From contig NZ_SMRP01000039.1 of the NCBI RefSeq assembly GCF_004353915.1, positions 1 through 32,219 on the forward strand: a DNA stretch of 32,219 nt. Direction: 5' to 3'. The stretch is from Paraburkholderia silviterrae. Its GTDB lineage: Bacteria; Pseudomonadota; Gammaproteobacteria; Burkholderiales; Burkholderiaceae. Made by a program: the position numbers and the translations under genes. Each line of letters opens with the position of its first letter. Positions within the stretch are counted from its first letter, which is position 1. The notes beneath the pieces were generated by a model, which saw nothing but the letters and a program-made list of their open reading frames with translations, was not told the DNA's origin and searched no databases. Below are positions 1 through 7,307 of this stretch, in pieces.

Positions 1-37
1 GACGAAGATGAGTGAAGGAAGTGCTTACGGTGCCTCA

Positions 38-292
38 ATGGACTCCAATCCTGCCGTTCTTCAGTTGCGAATCAGTCCGCGCGGCGTCAGCCCGCCGGTC
101 TGGCGGCGAGTGTTGATTTCCAGGCAAATCACGATTGCGCATTTGCATCAGGTGATGCAGCTCACGATGGGCTGGGGCGACGAACACCTGCACCGGTTCA
201 TCATCCACGGATGGCGTGGACATCGCGAGGGTGCCTTCCAATTCTTCGACGGCCCAGACACCCTGTCGTTGGCGGCGTTTAGCCTAAGGTGA
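38..292 (+). pseudogene. pRiA4b ORF-3-like passenger protein, 5' fragment (copy 1)
   Basis: The translation from the ATG at 38 (MDSNPAVLQLRIS...) has the opening of the plasmid pRiA4b ORF-3 family (the family also labelled IS1096 passenger TnpR): LQLRIS, then PPVWRRVLI, HLHQVMQLTMGW and HRFIIHGW. It breaks after SLAAFSLR at 292. A related copy on the minus strand (7304-7641) continues past the matching SLAAFGL into about 25 more residues, so this copy has lost its 3' end. Such proteins are typical companions of transposases; their function is unknown. An upstream in-frame ATG at 8 is possible, but the ATG at 38 aligns with the start of copy 2. Confidence 0.7.
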
Positions 293-357
293 CCGTCAAC
301 GTGGAGGTCAACAACCGCTACCGGTGCTCGATGCATGGGACTTGCCGCGTTTGACCA

Positions 358-465
358 TCAATCTTGCCTATCGACCGCGACAAGTTCGAACAGCGTTTGC
401 AGCTCTTCGAACAGTAGCGCGGCCTTCAGCGGATTGGGCGACGGATGGAAATAAAACTGGAGCAT
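358..465 (-). pseudogene. glutathione S-transferase, N-terminal remnant
   Basis: Reading the minus strand from the ATG at 465 gives 35 residues, MLQFYFHPSPNPLKAALLFE followed by ELQTLFELVAVDRQD, then a stop. This is the first beta-alpha-beta unit of a GST thioredoxin-like domain: the FHPSPNPLK segment sits where GSTs bind glutathione, followed by helix 1 (ALLFEEL) and strand 2 (FELVAVD). A full GST has about 200-230 residues, so only the head remains. It is divergent from the LysR gene at 600, the usual arrangement of a regulator and its target. Family assignment is from motif reading. Confidence 0.6.
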
Positions 466-599
466 GACAATTCCTTCAAAATGGAAACCGGTGTTGTGTG
501 GAACCGCGTGAGCCACAATAAAGCGCAGGCCAGCGCGATAGCGGCATAGTGGACGATCACCGCCCGATTACCGTACGCTTTGACTGATTAACTTATTCG

Positions 600-1529
600 A
601 TGGAGTCGAATATGTTGTCAGAGGAAGAACTCGCGTTGCTCGACGCGATTCGGGAAACCGGCAGCCTCTCGCGCGCCGCGGCGCGGCTCGGCAAGGCACC
701 CTCCACCGTCTCCCACGCTGCCCGGCAACTGGAAACGCGCTTCGATGCGCTGCTGTTCGACCGGCGTCGGTATCGTCTGCAACTGACTCCCGCGGGCCAT
801 CTGCTCGCGGAGGAAGCGAGCCGGCTCATGCTGGACATGGCCCGCATGACACGGCGCGTCAAGCAGGTCGCGAGCGGCTGGGAGGATCGGCTTTGGGTGG
901 TCGCCGACGAACTGCTCGAGTTCGAAACCATGATGCCCGTGATTCGCGCGTTCGACGGCCTGCAATCGGGCGTCAGATTGCGTTTGACGCACGAGGTGCT
1001 GAGTGGAACGTGGGAGGCGCTGCGCGACGGCAGAGCGGACCTGATCGTCGGCGCCACCAATGAGCCGCCCGCCATTCCCGGATTGCGCTGGTTCGAACTG
1101 GGTGTCGTCGAATGGGTGTTCGCGGTGGCGCCGCGGCATCCGCTGGCCGCCGAAAAAGAGGCCCTCCGGCGCGAGCGCATCGCCGCGTACCGCTCGGTCG
1201 TGGTGGGAGATTCGGCGCGCTTGTCCGCAGGGCGCGCCTATGGCATCGTCGGCGGGCAGGACTCGCTGGCTTTGCCCACCATGCACGCGAAGATTCTCGC
1301 CCAGCGCGACGGCCTGGGCGTCGGCTGGTTGCCGCGGCATCGGGTGGCGTCGCTGCTCGCGCGCGGCGAACTGGTCGAGAAAGCCACCCTCGATCCGCGC
1401 GAACCCAATGTGCTGTATGTCGCGTGGCGCGGCGAACAAGAGGGCCGTGCGCTGCAATGGTGGATCGAGCAGTTGAAGCAGCCGCGTCTGGCCAAGCGGC
1501 TCGTGCGAGGCATCGACCGGTTTGCGTGA
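600..1529 (+). CDS. LysR family transcriptional regulator
   Basis: A 309-residue LysR-type regulator. The N-terminal winged helix-turn-helix is clear: LALLDAIRETGSLSRAAARL, then GKAPSTVSHAARQLE (about residues 10-50). This is followed by the linker helix and a two-lobed substrate-binding domain (about 95-295), with GVRLRLTHEVLSGTWEAL and DLIVGATNEP typical of the effector domain. An in-frame ATG at 612 is an alternative start; neither has a clear Shine-Dalgarno sequence. It is divergent from a GST remnant and convergent with glutathione reductase, so it may once have controlled glutathione-linked detoxification. That role is inferred. A decayed paralogue of its DNA-binding domain lies near 6476-6600. 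Confidence 0.92.
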   Translation: MESNMLSEEELALLDAIRETGSLSRAAARLGKAPSTVSHAARQLETRFDALLFDRRRYRLQLTPAGHLLAEEASRLMLDMARMTRRVKQVASGWEDRLWVVADELLEFETMMPVIRAFDGLQSGVRLRLTHEVLSGTWEALRDGRADLIVGATNEPPAIPGLRWFELGVVEWVFAVAPRHPLAAEKEALRRERIAAYRSVVVGDSARLSAGRAYGIVGGQDSLALPTMHAKILAQRDGLGVGWLPRHRVASLLARGELVEKATLDPREPNVLYVAWRGEQEGRALQWWIEQLKQPRLAKRLVRGIDRFA

Positions 1530-1567
1530 CGACTGGCGCGATCCTTCTACCGTGATTGAAAGTCCTT

Positions 1568-1610
1568 CAATCTTCGGGCCAGTTGTCATTCGCAACGGCC
1601 CTGAAGATTC
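1568..1610. terminator. bidirectional stem-loop between convergent lysR and gor
   Basis: AATCTTCGGGCC (1569-1580) faces GGCCCTGAAGATT (1597-1609), complementary except for one bulged base. An inner GTTG/CAAC pair (1582-1585 with 1593-1596) extends the stem. It lies in the 107-bp gap between the stop codons of two convergent genes, as expected for a shared terminator. There is no long T-run. Confidence 0.55.
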
Positions 1611-1636
1611 AGTCGTTGCTGGCGAAAGATGCCGCT

Positions 1637-2992
1637 TTACGGAGCCACCTTGGTGCGCATCGTGACGAACTCCTCGGCGATGGTGGGATGGATGCCAATC
1701 GTGGCGTCGAACTGCGCCTTGGTGGCACGGCACTTGATCGCCACCGCGAAGCCCTGAAGCAGTTCGCCGGCATCGTCGCCAACCATATGCACCCCGAGAA
1801 CCCTGTCCGTCTCGCGCTCGACGATCAGCTTGAGCAGCACCTTCTCGCCGGACCGGGAAACGGTATGCTTGAGCGGTGTGAAAACGCTGCGGTACAGGTC
1901 GATCGTGTGCCCGCTTTCGATCGCCTGTGCCTCGCTCATCCCAACCGTGGCAACATTCGGATGACTGAAGATTGCCGTTGGAATGCCACTGTAGTCCATG
2001 TGCTCGGTGCCGCCGTTGAACAGGTGATCCGCAACCAGCATGCCCTCCGCCAACGCAACGGGTGTCAATTGCATCCGGTGAATAACGTCGCCCACCGCGT
2101 AAATCGAGGGCACAGCAGTCTGGAAAGTCTGGTCCACCATCACCGCGCCATTCGGTGCGAGTCCCACGCCAATCTCTTCGAGACCCAAGTGCTTCGTGTT
2201 CGGCAGGCGGCCGGTCGCGGAAAGGACGGTGTCACAGGACAGGCGCTCGTTGTCTCCCGTCACGCAATGCAGTGCTTCGCCTTCGCGCTCGATCTTGTGG
2301 ATTTCCGTGTTGAACCTGATCTTGACGCCTCGCAAGGCCATCTGTTCTGCCAGGAAATTGCCGAGGTCCGCGTCAAAATGCTTGAGCACACGATCGCCGC
2401 GGTACACCAATGTCGTGTCCACGCCGAGACCATTGAAGATGGACGCGAATTCGACGGCAATATACCCGCCCCCCACCACGACGACACGCCTGGGCAGTTT
2501 GTCCAGATAGAACGCGTCGTCGGAGCTGATGCAGTATTGCGCCCCTTCGATATCCGGCATGGTCGGACTGCTTCCCGTAGCGACAAGAATATGCCTGGCC
2601 GTATACGTGCGCCCGCCCACCTCCACCGTGTGCGGGCCGGTCACCTTCGCCCGACCCATGATCAATTCGACGCCGGACTGGGTCAGCAATTTGTCGTAGA
2701 CGCCGTTCAGCCGTTCGATTTCGCGATTCTTCCCTTCCAGCAGCGCTTGCCAGTCGAACGAAAGCCGGTCGAACGACCAGCCATAGCCGTGCGCGTCCTC
2801 GAAGTCCTTGTGGAAATGCGCGGCGTAGGAAAACAGTTTCTTCGGAATGCAGCCGATATTGACGCAGGTGCCGCCGAGGAATTGCTGCTCCGCCACCGCG
2901 ACACGCGCGCCAAATGCAGCGGCCCGGCGACTCGCCCGAATGCCGCCTGAACCAGCGCCGATGGTAAAGAGATCGAATTCATATTCCGACAC
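1637..2992 (-). CDS. gor: glutathione-disulfide reductase
   Basis: A 451-residue NADPH-dependent flavoprotein that reduces glutathione disulfide in the cytoplasm. It has the FAD-binding GAGSGG (12-17), the redox-active disulfide in GTCVNIGCIPKK (C43, C48), the NADPH fold VVVGGGYIAVEFA (about 171-183) and the C-terminal active-site base in GIHPTIAEE (H435). Length and domain order match the E. coli enzyme. R198 and K204 fall at the positions of the two arginines that give E. coli Gor its NADPH preference; the second is lysine here. The start is a GTG at 2992 preceded by a strong GGGAGG ribosome-binding site. It faces an epoxide-hydrolase-like gene across a 384-bp divergent region. Confidence 0.95.
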   Translation of the reverse strand: MSEYEFDLFTIGAGSGGIRASRRAAAFGARVAVAEQQFLGGTCVNIGCIPKKLFSYAAHFHKDFEDAHGYGWSFDRLSFDWQALLEGKNREIERLNGVYDKLLTQSGVELIMGRAKVTGPHTVEVGGRTYTARHILVATGSSPTMPDIEGAQYCISSDDAFYLDKLPRRVVVVGGGYIAVEFASIFNGLGVDTTLVYRGDRVLKHFDADLGNFLAEQMALRGVKIRFNTEIHKIEREGEALHCVTGDNERLSCDTVLSATGRLPNTKHLGLEEIGVGLAPNGAVMVDQTFQTAVPSIYAVGDVIHRMQLTPVALAEGMLVADHLFNGGTEHMDYSGIPTAIFSHPNVATVGMSEAQAIESGHTIDLYRSVFTPLKHTVSRSGEKVLLKLIVERETDRVLGVHMVGDDAGELLQGFAVAIKCRATKAQFDATIGIHPTIAEEFVTMRTKVAP

Positions 2993-3376
2993 GGAAAACC
3001 TCCCTGTTCATTGCGATTTCGACGTCTCGCGAGGCGACCCGGTATCGCCCTCGTGCAATCCTTACGCGGGTGCGACCTTGCAGGATGATTGCAAAGGGAT
3101 GCATATCCCGCGTCCGACATGACGCCAGCATAGCGCCGAGTCACGTGGGGCGCACGGGCCGCGCTAGCACGCGAAACCCGGGAAACGCTTTCGTGCGCGC
3201 GACATCCGGTTGATCCCCCCAACCGCCTGGATGTGCAACTCCTTCGAACGAGTTCATCGATCAGGTCGAACGGCAAAAGCGTGTCGTTCGTCCACCATAG
3301 GGTCACGTCATTGCGACACCCACGCGCGGTCATTGGCACCCGTCGCAGCACGTCCTTACTGATACTGGAGAACGAG
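2993..3376. promoter_or_regulatory. divergent intergenic region gor / hydrolase with two dyads
   Basis: The 384-bp gap between two divergent genes contains two close dyads: TTGCA-N7-TGCAA at 3078-3094 and GGGAT-GCAT-ATCCC at 3096-3109. The first has the size and spacing of a LysR-type box. Binding is inferred and no promoter is assigned. The rest of the gap shows no convincing gene; an in-frame extension of the hydrolase frame back to 3233 looks like read-through. Confidence 0.3.
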
Positions 3377-4318
3377 ATGAACCTGTTTCGACGACTTGCC
3401 GGCAAGGCGAGCACCGCTTTGATACTGGCGGGTGCACTGCACGGCCTGGCTCATAGCGCGACGCCCATTCCTATCGAAGATCATACGATTACCGTCAACG
3501 GCCTGAGGCTGCACTATCTGCAAGCCGGACACGGCGATGGCATGCCGGTCATCCTGCTGCATGGCTACACCGAAACTAGCCACATGTGGGTGCCTTTGAT
3601 GGAGCAGCTTGCCGACCGCCGTGTCGTCATCGCGCCCGATCTGCCCGGCGCCGGCAGCTCGTCGATCCCCGCGAGCGGCTATGAAAAGAAGGTAATGGCG
3701 CAGGACATTCATGCCATGGTCCAGCAGCTCGGCTACCACAAAGTGAAGATCGTCGGCCATGACATCGGCCTGATGGTGAGCTACGCCTATGCGGCGCAAT
3801 ATCCCGACGAAGTGGACACCGTCACGCTCATGGATGCCTTCCTTCCCGGGGTGGGCGACTGGCAGAAGGTCTGGCTGTTGCGCGACAAATGGCACTACAA
3901 CTTCTACGGCGAAACGCCGCTGAAGCTCGTTCAAGGCCGCGAACGGATTTACTTCGAGCATTTCTGGAACGATTTCGCAGCGGACCCGAAACATTCGCTC
4001 AGTGAGGCAGACCGCGAATACTATACGCACGTGTACGCCCAACCTGGCCGGATGCGCGCGGGCTTCGAATACTTCCATGCATTCACGCAAGACGCGCAAG
4101 ACTTCTCCGAGTTCGCGAAGACGCCGCTCACGATGCCGATGCTCGTCCTCACCGGCGAAAAAGCCTCGGGCACGTTCCTGATCGATCAGGCACGGCTCGT
4201 CGACACCCATGTCCAGGGGGACATCATCAAAGGCTCGGGCCACTGGCTCCTGTCCGAGGCGCCGGACCAGACAATTCCCCTGATCGTCAACTTCACCAAT
4301 ACCGCAGGTTCTCACTGA
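3377..4318 (+). CDS. exported alpha/beta hydrolase, epoxide hydrolase type
   Basis: A 313-residue protein starting at the ATG at 3377 behind a GGAG ribosome-binding site. The first 28 residues (MNLFRRLAGKASTALILAGA then LHGLAHSA) form a Sec signal peptide. The alpha/beta hydrolase fold follows: oxyanion-hole HGYTET (62-67), nucleophile elbow VGHDIGLMVS with aspartate 129, and the catalytic histidine in GSGHWL (about 289). An aspartate rather than serine nucleophile marks the epoxide hydrolase / haloalkane or haloacetate dehalogenase branch; the cap is rich in Tyr and Trp. The substrate is unknown. The signal peptide suggests periplasmic action, unlike most cytoplasmic epoxide hydrolases. It lies 11 bp upstream of an ECM4-type remnant, suggesting a former detoxification operon. 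Confidence 0.85.
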   Translation: MNLFRRLAGKASTALILAGALHGLAHSATPIPIEDHTITVNGLRLHYLQAGHGDGMPVILLHGYTETSHMWVPLMEQLADRRVVIAPDLPGAGSSSIPASGYEKKVMAQDIHAMVQQLGYHKVKIVGHDIGLMVSYAYAAQYPDEVDTVTLMDAFLPGVGDWQKVWLLRDKWHYNFYGETPLKLVQGRERIYFEHFWNDFAADPKHSLSEADREYYTHVYAQPGRMRAGFEYFHAFTQDAQDFSEFAKTPLTMPMLVLTGEKASGTFLIDQARLVDTHVQGDIIKGSGHWLLSEAPDQTIPLIVNFTNTAGSH

Positions 4319-4329
4319 GGAGCGTCACG

Positions 4330-4630
4330 ATGGGTCTTCTCGTCAACGGCCAGTGGGTAGACCGCTGGTATGAAACCAAATCGACCAACGGCCGCTTTGT
4401 GCGCAAGGATGCGGCGTTCCGCAACTGGATCACGGCGGACGGGTCCGCCGGCCCCAGCGGGCGCGGCGGCTTCAAGGCCGAAGCGGGCCCCGGTGTGGTG
4501 CCGGACACCGTCAACGGTGCACGGTTCATGCACAACGTGTACACGTCCGCCGATCCCGGCTACACCGGGCGTGCGACCGTGCCGGTGCTGTGGGACAAGG
4601 AGGCGGATTCGACGATCGACAAAATAGCCA
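4330..4630 (+). pseudogene. glutathionyl-hydroquinone reductase (ECM4/YqjG), internally deleted and truncated
   Basis: The translation from 4330 opens like the ECM4/YqjG family: MGLLVNGQWVDRWYETKSTN, then GRFVRKDAAFRNW and GGFKAEAG. It then jumps to PGVVPDTVNGARFMHNVYTS and VPVLWDKE, which in full proteins lie several dozen residues downstream. The missing piece includes the active-site CPWA segment, so the product could not reduce glutathionyl-hydroquinones. The match ends near DKEADSTI (about 4620), where sequence of a minus-strand gene begins. The reading frame stays open to 4836 but is not ECM4 beyond this point. Full-length enzymes have about 310-330 residues. The deletion is inferred from memory of the family sequence. 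Confidence 0.72.
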
Positions 4631-4959
4631 CCTCCCTCGGTGTAGCGCAGGAAGCTGCGCTGGCAGACCGTGCACTCCCACACATCGCATCGGTTGCAGG
4701 GAAAGTAACGTGGCGCAATCGGCGCATCCAGAGACCAATAGCGCGTGCTATCCGGATGGTACTTGGCGAACGTGGACTCATTCTCGTCAGGAATGCCAAG
4801 CGTTCCGATTTCACGCAGCTGCGATTCGGGCAATGAGAGGGGCACGCTTTCCCAGCCGTCGACGGGCGTCCGGATGCAGGAGCAATCATACGACACCGCC
4901 TGTGAGCGCGAGGCGAGCTCCTTAAGAGCTGGGTAGTCCAGGAACTGTGCCATGCACAT
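4605..4959 (-). pseudogene. conserved CxxC-containing hypothetical protein, 3' end fused to ECM4 remnant
   Basis: The minus-strand frame from the ATG at 4959 (or 4953) reads MAQFLDYPALKELA, then SYDCSCIRTPVDGWESVPLS, NRCDVWECTVCQRSFLRYTE and GGYFVDRRIR. The pair of cysteines in C-N-R-C and the following C-T-V-C look like a zinc-binding or rubredoxin-like site. The sequence is typical of small Burkholderia proteins of unknown function with about 120-130 residues. After DRRIR (about 4605) the frame runs on into antisense of the ECM4 fragment, so the original C-terminus appears to have been replaced. The loss may be only a few residues, so the protein could still fold. Without comparison the exact junction is uncertain. 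Confidence 0.55.
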
Positions 4960-5038
4960 TAAAGTCCCACGGGGAAAGCGGAGAAGTCGAACCCGTCAAA
5001 CATCGAAGCCCGAAACGGGATCGTCGAAGTGAGCGTCG

Positions 5039-5473
5039 CTATGCGAGCTTGCCGAAGATGTTGATGAGATTGCCCTCAGGATCGCGCACCATGGTGGAGG
5101 CGAGCGTTGGCGTCAGCCGCTGTTCAGCCCAGACGATCTCGACGCCGTGTGCCACCAGCGTTGCAGTGGTCGAGGCCAGGTCGCTGGATTCGAGCACGAT
5201 GGCCTTCCAGCCTAACGCATGCAGGTGCTGCGGCGGCGCGGACCGATCGGCGGGCCGGTGCTCGCCGCCTTTACGCGAGACGAGTTCCAGTCGGAAGCCT
5301 TCACCGGTCAGCATGGCAAAATCGGCATCGACAGGATCGAAATGGCCGCGCTCTTCGACGCGCAGGCCTAGCACGTTCTGATACCAGCCGATCATGTGGT
5401 CGAGATCGGCCACGGCCAGCGCCACGTTATTGAGCTGAAGCACCGGCGCAGCTGGAAATGGGGTTGCGGACAT
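5039..5473 (-). CDS. VOC family protein (glyoxalase/dioxygenase-like)
   Basis: A 144-residue protein of the vicinal-oxygen-chelate fold. The first beta-alpha-beta-beta-beta module opens with LQLNNVALAVADLDHMIGWY and QNVLGLRVEERGHFD; the second contains LGWKAIVLESSDL and ends with VRDPEGNLINIFGK, the usual metal-ligand region with a terminal acidic residue in DPEGN. The single-domain length suits glyoxalase I-like or bleomycin-resistance-like proteins. The start is the ATG at 5473, with a purine-rich GAAGAG upstream. The reaction cannot be read from sequence; the glutathione-related neighbours favour detoxification. It lies downstream of an SDR on the same strand, with about 145 bp of scarred sequence between. 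Confidence 0.85.
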   Translation of the reverse strand: MSATPFPAAPVLQLNNVALAVADLDHMIGWYQNVLGLRVEERGHFDPVDADFAMLTGEGFRLELVSRKGGEHRPADRSAPPQHLHALGWKAIVLESSDLASTTATLVAHGVEIVWAEQRLTPTLASTMVRDPEGNLINIFGKLA

Positions 5474-5524
5474 GATGCGGACTCTTCAAATGGGCAACGA
5501 TGATGACGTAGAGGCAATGCGGAC

Positions 5525-5599
5525 TCACCCCTGCGGGACATTGAAATCGGGCAACGGCCCAAGCGGCACGACGCCGCTCGGGTTCACCGTGCGATCGCT
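5525..5599 (-). pseudogene. possible C-terminal tail of an ECM4-type reductase
   Basis: Between the SDR and VOC genes the minus strand reads SDRTVNPSGVVPLGPLPDFN and then VPQG before a stop. The NP-x-GVVPLGP-x-x-DF pattern resembles the extreme C-terminus of ECM4/YqjG glutathionyl-hydroquinone reductases. About 25 codons are recognisable, and an in-frame stop (5600-5602) lies immediately upstream. The ECM4 head at 4330 is on the opposite strand, so if the call is right the two pieces were separated by an inversion or come from two copies. Confidence 0.4.
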
Positions 5600-5618
5600 C
5601 TAGGTCGCAAAGTTTGCC

Positions 5619-6368
5619 TTATAGCTGGCTCATACCACCGTCGGCGATAATTTCGGTACCGACGATGAAGGCCGATTCCGGTGCCGACAAATGCAGTACC
5701 GTCGAGGCAATCTCCGTCGCCAGGCCAAAGCGGCCCAGCGGGATCTGGCTCTGGATTTGCGCGGCGGTGGCCGACAAGGTGTCGGCATCGAGGCCCAGCT
5801 TGCCGTACAGCGGCGTCGTCACCGGACCGGGGCTCACCACGTTCACTCGAATGCCCGAGCCAATCAGCTCGCTCGACAGCGTCTTGGCCAGAGAGATCAG
5901 CGCGGCCTTGCTGGCGGCATAAACCGACGATGCCGGCATGCCGATGCGCGCGTTGATCGAACCGTTCAGCACGATAGAGGTGCCTTTGTTCAGCAGCGGC
6001 ACCAGCGCCTGGATCTGGAAGTATGCGCCCTTTACGTTGGCATTGAAGGTGGCATCCCACAGTGCCTCGTCGACATCGGGCAGTGGAGCAAATTTCGCGG
6101 TGCCAGCGTTGATGAAGACGGCGTCGAGGCGGATGCCGGCCTGGGCCAGCTCGCGGGCCAGATCGCGCGCAGCCTGCACCGTGCCCGTTTCGTTGCGGAT
6201 GGCCACAGCGCTATCGCCAAGGGTGGCGCGAGCGGTTTCCAGCGCCGCGGCATCGCGGCCGGTAATCACCACACGAGCACCTTCCCCTGCAAATGCCTGG
6301 GCGGCCGCGAGACCGATGCCGCTATTGCCGCCAGTGATCAGAACGGTCTTGCCATCGAAGCGATTCAT
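5619..6368 (-). CDS. SDR family oxidoreductase
   Basis: A complete 249-residue classical short-chain dehydrogenase. It has the cofactor glycine motif TGGNSGIG (12-19), the structural INAG (86-89), N111, S137 and the catalytic YAASK (Y150, K154). The C-terminus IIADGGMSQL is typical of the family. The start at 6368 has a good GGAGG ribosome-binding site. The substrate is not predictable; R38 after strand 2 (VVITGRD) suggests NADP(H) preference. It is divergent from a decayed LysR gene at about 6476, suggesting it was once a LysR-controlled oxidoreductase. Confidence 0.93.
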   Translation of the reverse strand: MNRFDGKTVLITGGNSGIGLAAAQAFAGEGARVVITGRDAAALETARATLGDSAVAIRNETGTVQAARDLARELAQAGIRLDAVFINAGTAKFAPLPDVDEALWDATFNANVKGAYFQIQALVPLLNKGTSIVLNGSINARIGMPASSVYAASKAALISLAKTLSSELIGSGIRVNVVSPGPVTTPLYGKLGLDADTLSATAAQIQSQIPLGRFGLATEIASTVLHLSAPESAFIVGTEIIADGGMSQL

Positions 6369-6475
6369 GATTTCCTCCAGTCGGAAAAGTTGAACTTGAA
6401 CAATCGCGTAACTGCAGTATGGACGTCAGTGGGCGGCATGCCATACGGTTTGCTCGATGAACACGTTCGAGGAAG

Positions 6476-6600
6476 TTGCACATCTTTCCAGAGGATGAAT
6501 CGGCCCCGCTGGAGGCCAACCGCGAGGCCGGTCACTTCTCGCGTGTGCCGGCCAAACCGGGCACGGCGCCATCCACGGTTTCACACGCCCCATCACGCAC
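6476..6600 (+). pseudogene. decayed LysR-type DNA-binding domain
   Basis: The frame reads PEDESAPLEANREAGHFSRV, then PAKPGTAPSTVSHAPSR. It lines up with EEELALLDAIRETGSLSRAAARLGKAPSTVSHAARQ of the intact LysR gene at 600: the RE-G-SR spacing and the APSTVSHA recognition helix are kept, but key hydrophobic residues have been replaced (prolines in helices). The similarity stops near 6600, where unrelated sequence begins. It sits divergently upstream of the SDR, the normal place for its regulator. It cannot encode a functional regulator. Confidence 0.6.
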
Positions 6601-6602
6601 GT

Positions 6603-6722
6603 TTATTGAACAGGATTGGCCCGCAGGTTGTCGGGATCCGCTGCATTCGCACCACGGTCCGGCAGCAGGAAGGCGATGAGCGCGGCGAGAATGCGGCAAC
6701 TACCAGCGCGACAAGCGTCGAC
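6603..6722 (-). pseudogene. possible MFS exporter C-terminal fragment
   Basis: The minus strand reads CRILAALIAFLLPDRGANAA, then DPDNLRANPVQ and a stop. A hydrophobic helix followed by a short polar tail with LLPDR is common at the C-terminus of MFS exporters. Only about 35-40 codons are recognisable, and upstream the frame runs into ISKra4 transposase sequence. It could belong with the MFS head at 8206, which is on the opposite strand. Low certainty. Confidence 0.3.
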
Positions 6723-6729
6723 TCGTCCG

Positions 6730-7092
6730 CTCACGCAGGCAAGCGGCCAGCGGGCAGACGGATTTGCGACCGCTTCCGGAACACCGGCATTGGTACAACC
6801 GCGGGCTTTCGATCGACAGCCGACCAAAGACCGAGCGGTCGGCCAGGCGATGGTGGCCCTTGTCGGTCAGACGGGAACCGCACTCCAGACATACGCTCAT
6901 TCGAGCGATCGCTTCAGCGGCCTGGGCTTCGATCATCGAGCGCTGCAACCGGCCTGGCAGCGCCTTTGCCTCCTCAAGATGCAAGCCGAGAGAACCCGCA
7001 TCGAATCCGTCCCGTTCGAAGCGGGCGATCTCCGTAATGTTCGGCTGCTCGTCGAATTCGGTCTGAACCGCAATCTGCACGCTGATTTGCAT
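6730..7092 (-). pseudogene. ISKra4-family transposase, N-terminal fragment
   Basis: The frame from 7092 reads MQISVQIAVQTEFDEQPNIT, then EIARFERDGFDAGSLGLHLE, EAQAAEAIARMSVCLECGSR and GHHRLADRSVFGRLSIESPR. The C-x2-C followed by KGHHR and a second cysteine pair (YQCRC) form the N-terminal zinc-ribbon-like region of ISKra4-type transposases. Full transposases have about 400-500 residues. Here similarity ends near CLRERTS (about 6730) at a junction with apparent MFS sequence, so the DDE catalytic domain is gone. Two small passenger reading frames lie upstream on the same strand. Confidence 0.65.
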
Positions 7093-7130
7093 CGCAGTCT
7101 CCCACTCGGCGCGTCACCCAGGCAGTCAGC

Positions 7131-7307
7131 TTACCGTGCAAGCGCGTGCAGGCGTTCATTCGCCGCTCGACGGTCGAAACACCTATCCAGCCAGATGAGC
7201 CATTCGTCGGCCTCAGCGCGCAGATCGTCCACGTCAATCTGGCCTTCGCGTAAGGTCTCGATCCACTCGAGAAATACGTGCTTACCATGAATTTCAAGAG
7301 CGTTCAT
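7131..7307 (-). CDS. small passenger protein of ISKra4-type element
   Basis: A 58-residue protein (MNALEIHGKHVFLEWIETLR then EGQIDVDDLRAEADEWLIWL and DRCFDRRAANERLHALAR), acidic and helical, with no recognised domain. Its ATG overlaps the TGA of the passenger ORF upstream (ATGA), implying translational coupling, and it is followed at 7092 by the transposase fragment. The compact three-gene order suggests these are passenger genes of one IS. The reading frame is intact, but the element around it is broken. Confidence 0.5.
   Translation of the reverse strand: MNALEIHGKHVFLEWIETLREGQIDVDDLRAEADEWLIWLDRCFDRRAANERLHALAR

Noticed and set aside
1556..2950. Long plus-strand open frame of 464 codons
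   Set aside because: It is the antisense shadow of glutathione reductase, whose motifs are unambiguous on the minus strand.
3233..3376. N-terminal extension of the alpha/beta hydrolase
   Set aside because: The ATG at 3377 has a ribosome-binding site and a proper signal peptide; the extension has neither.
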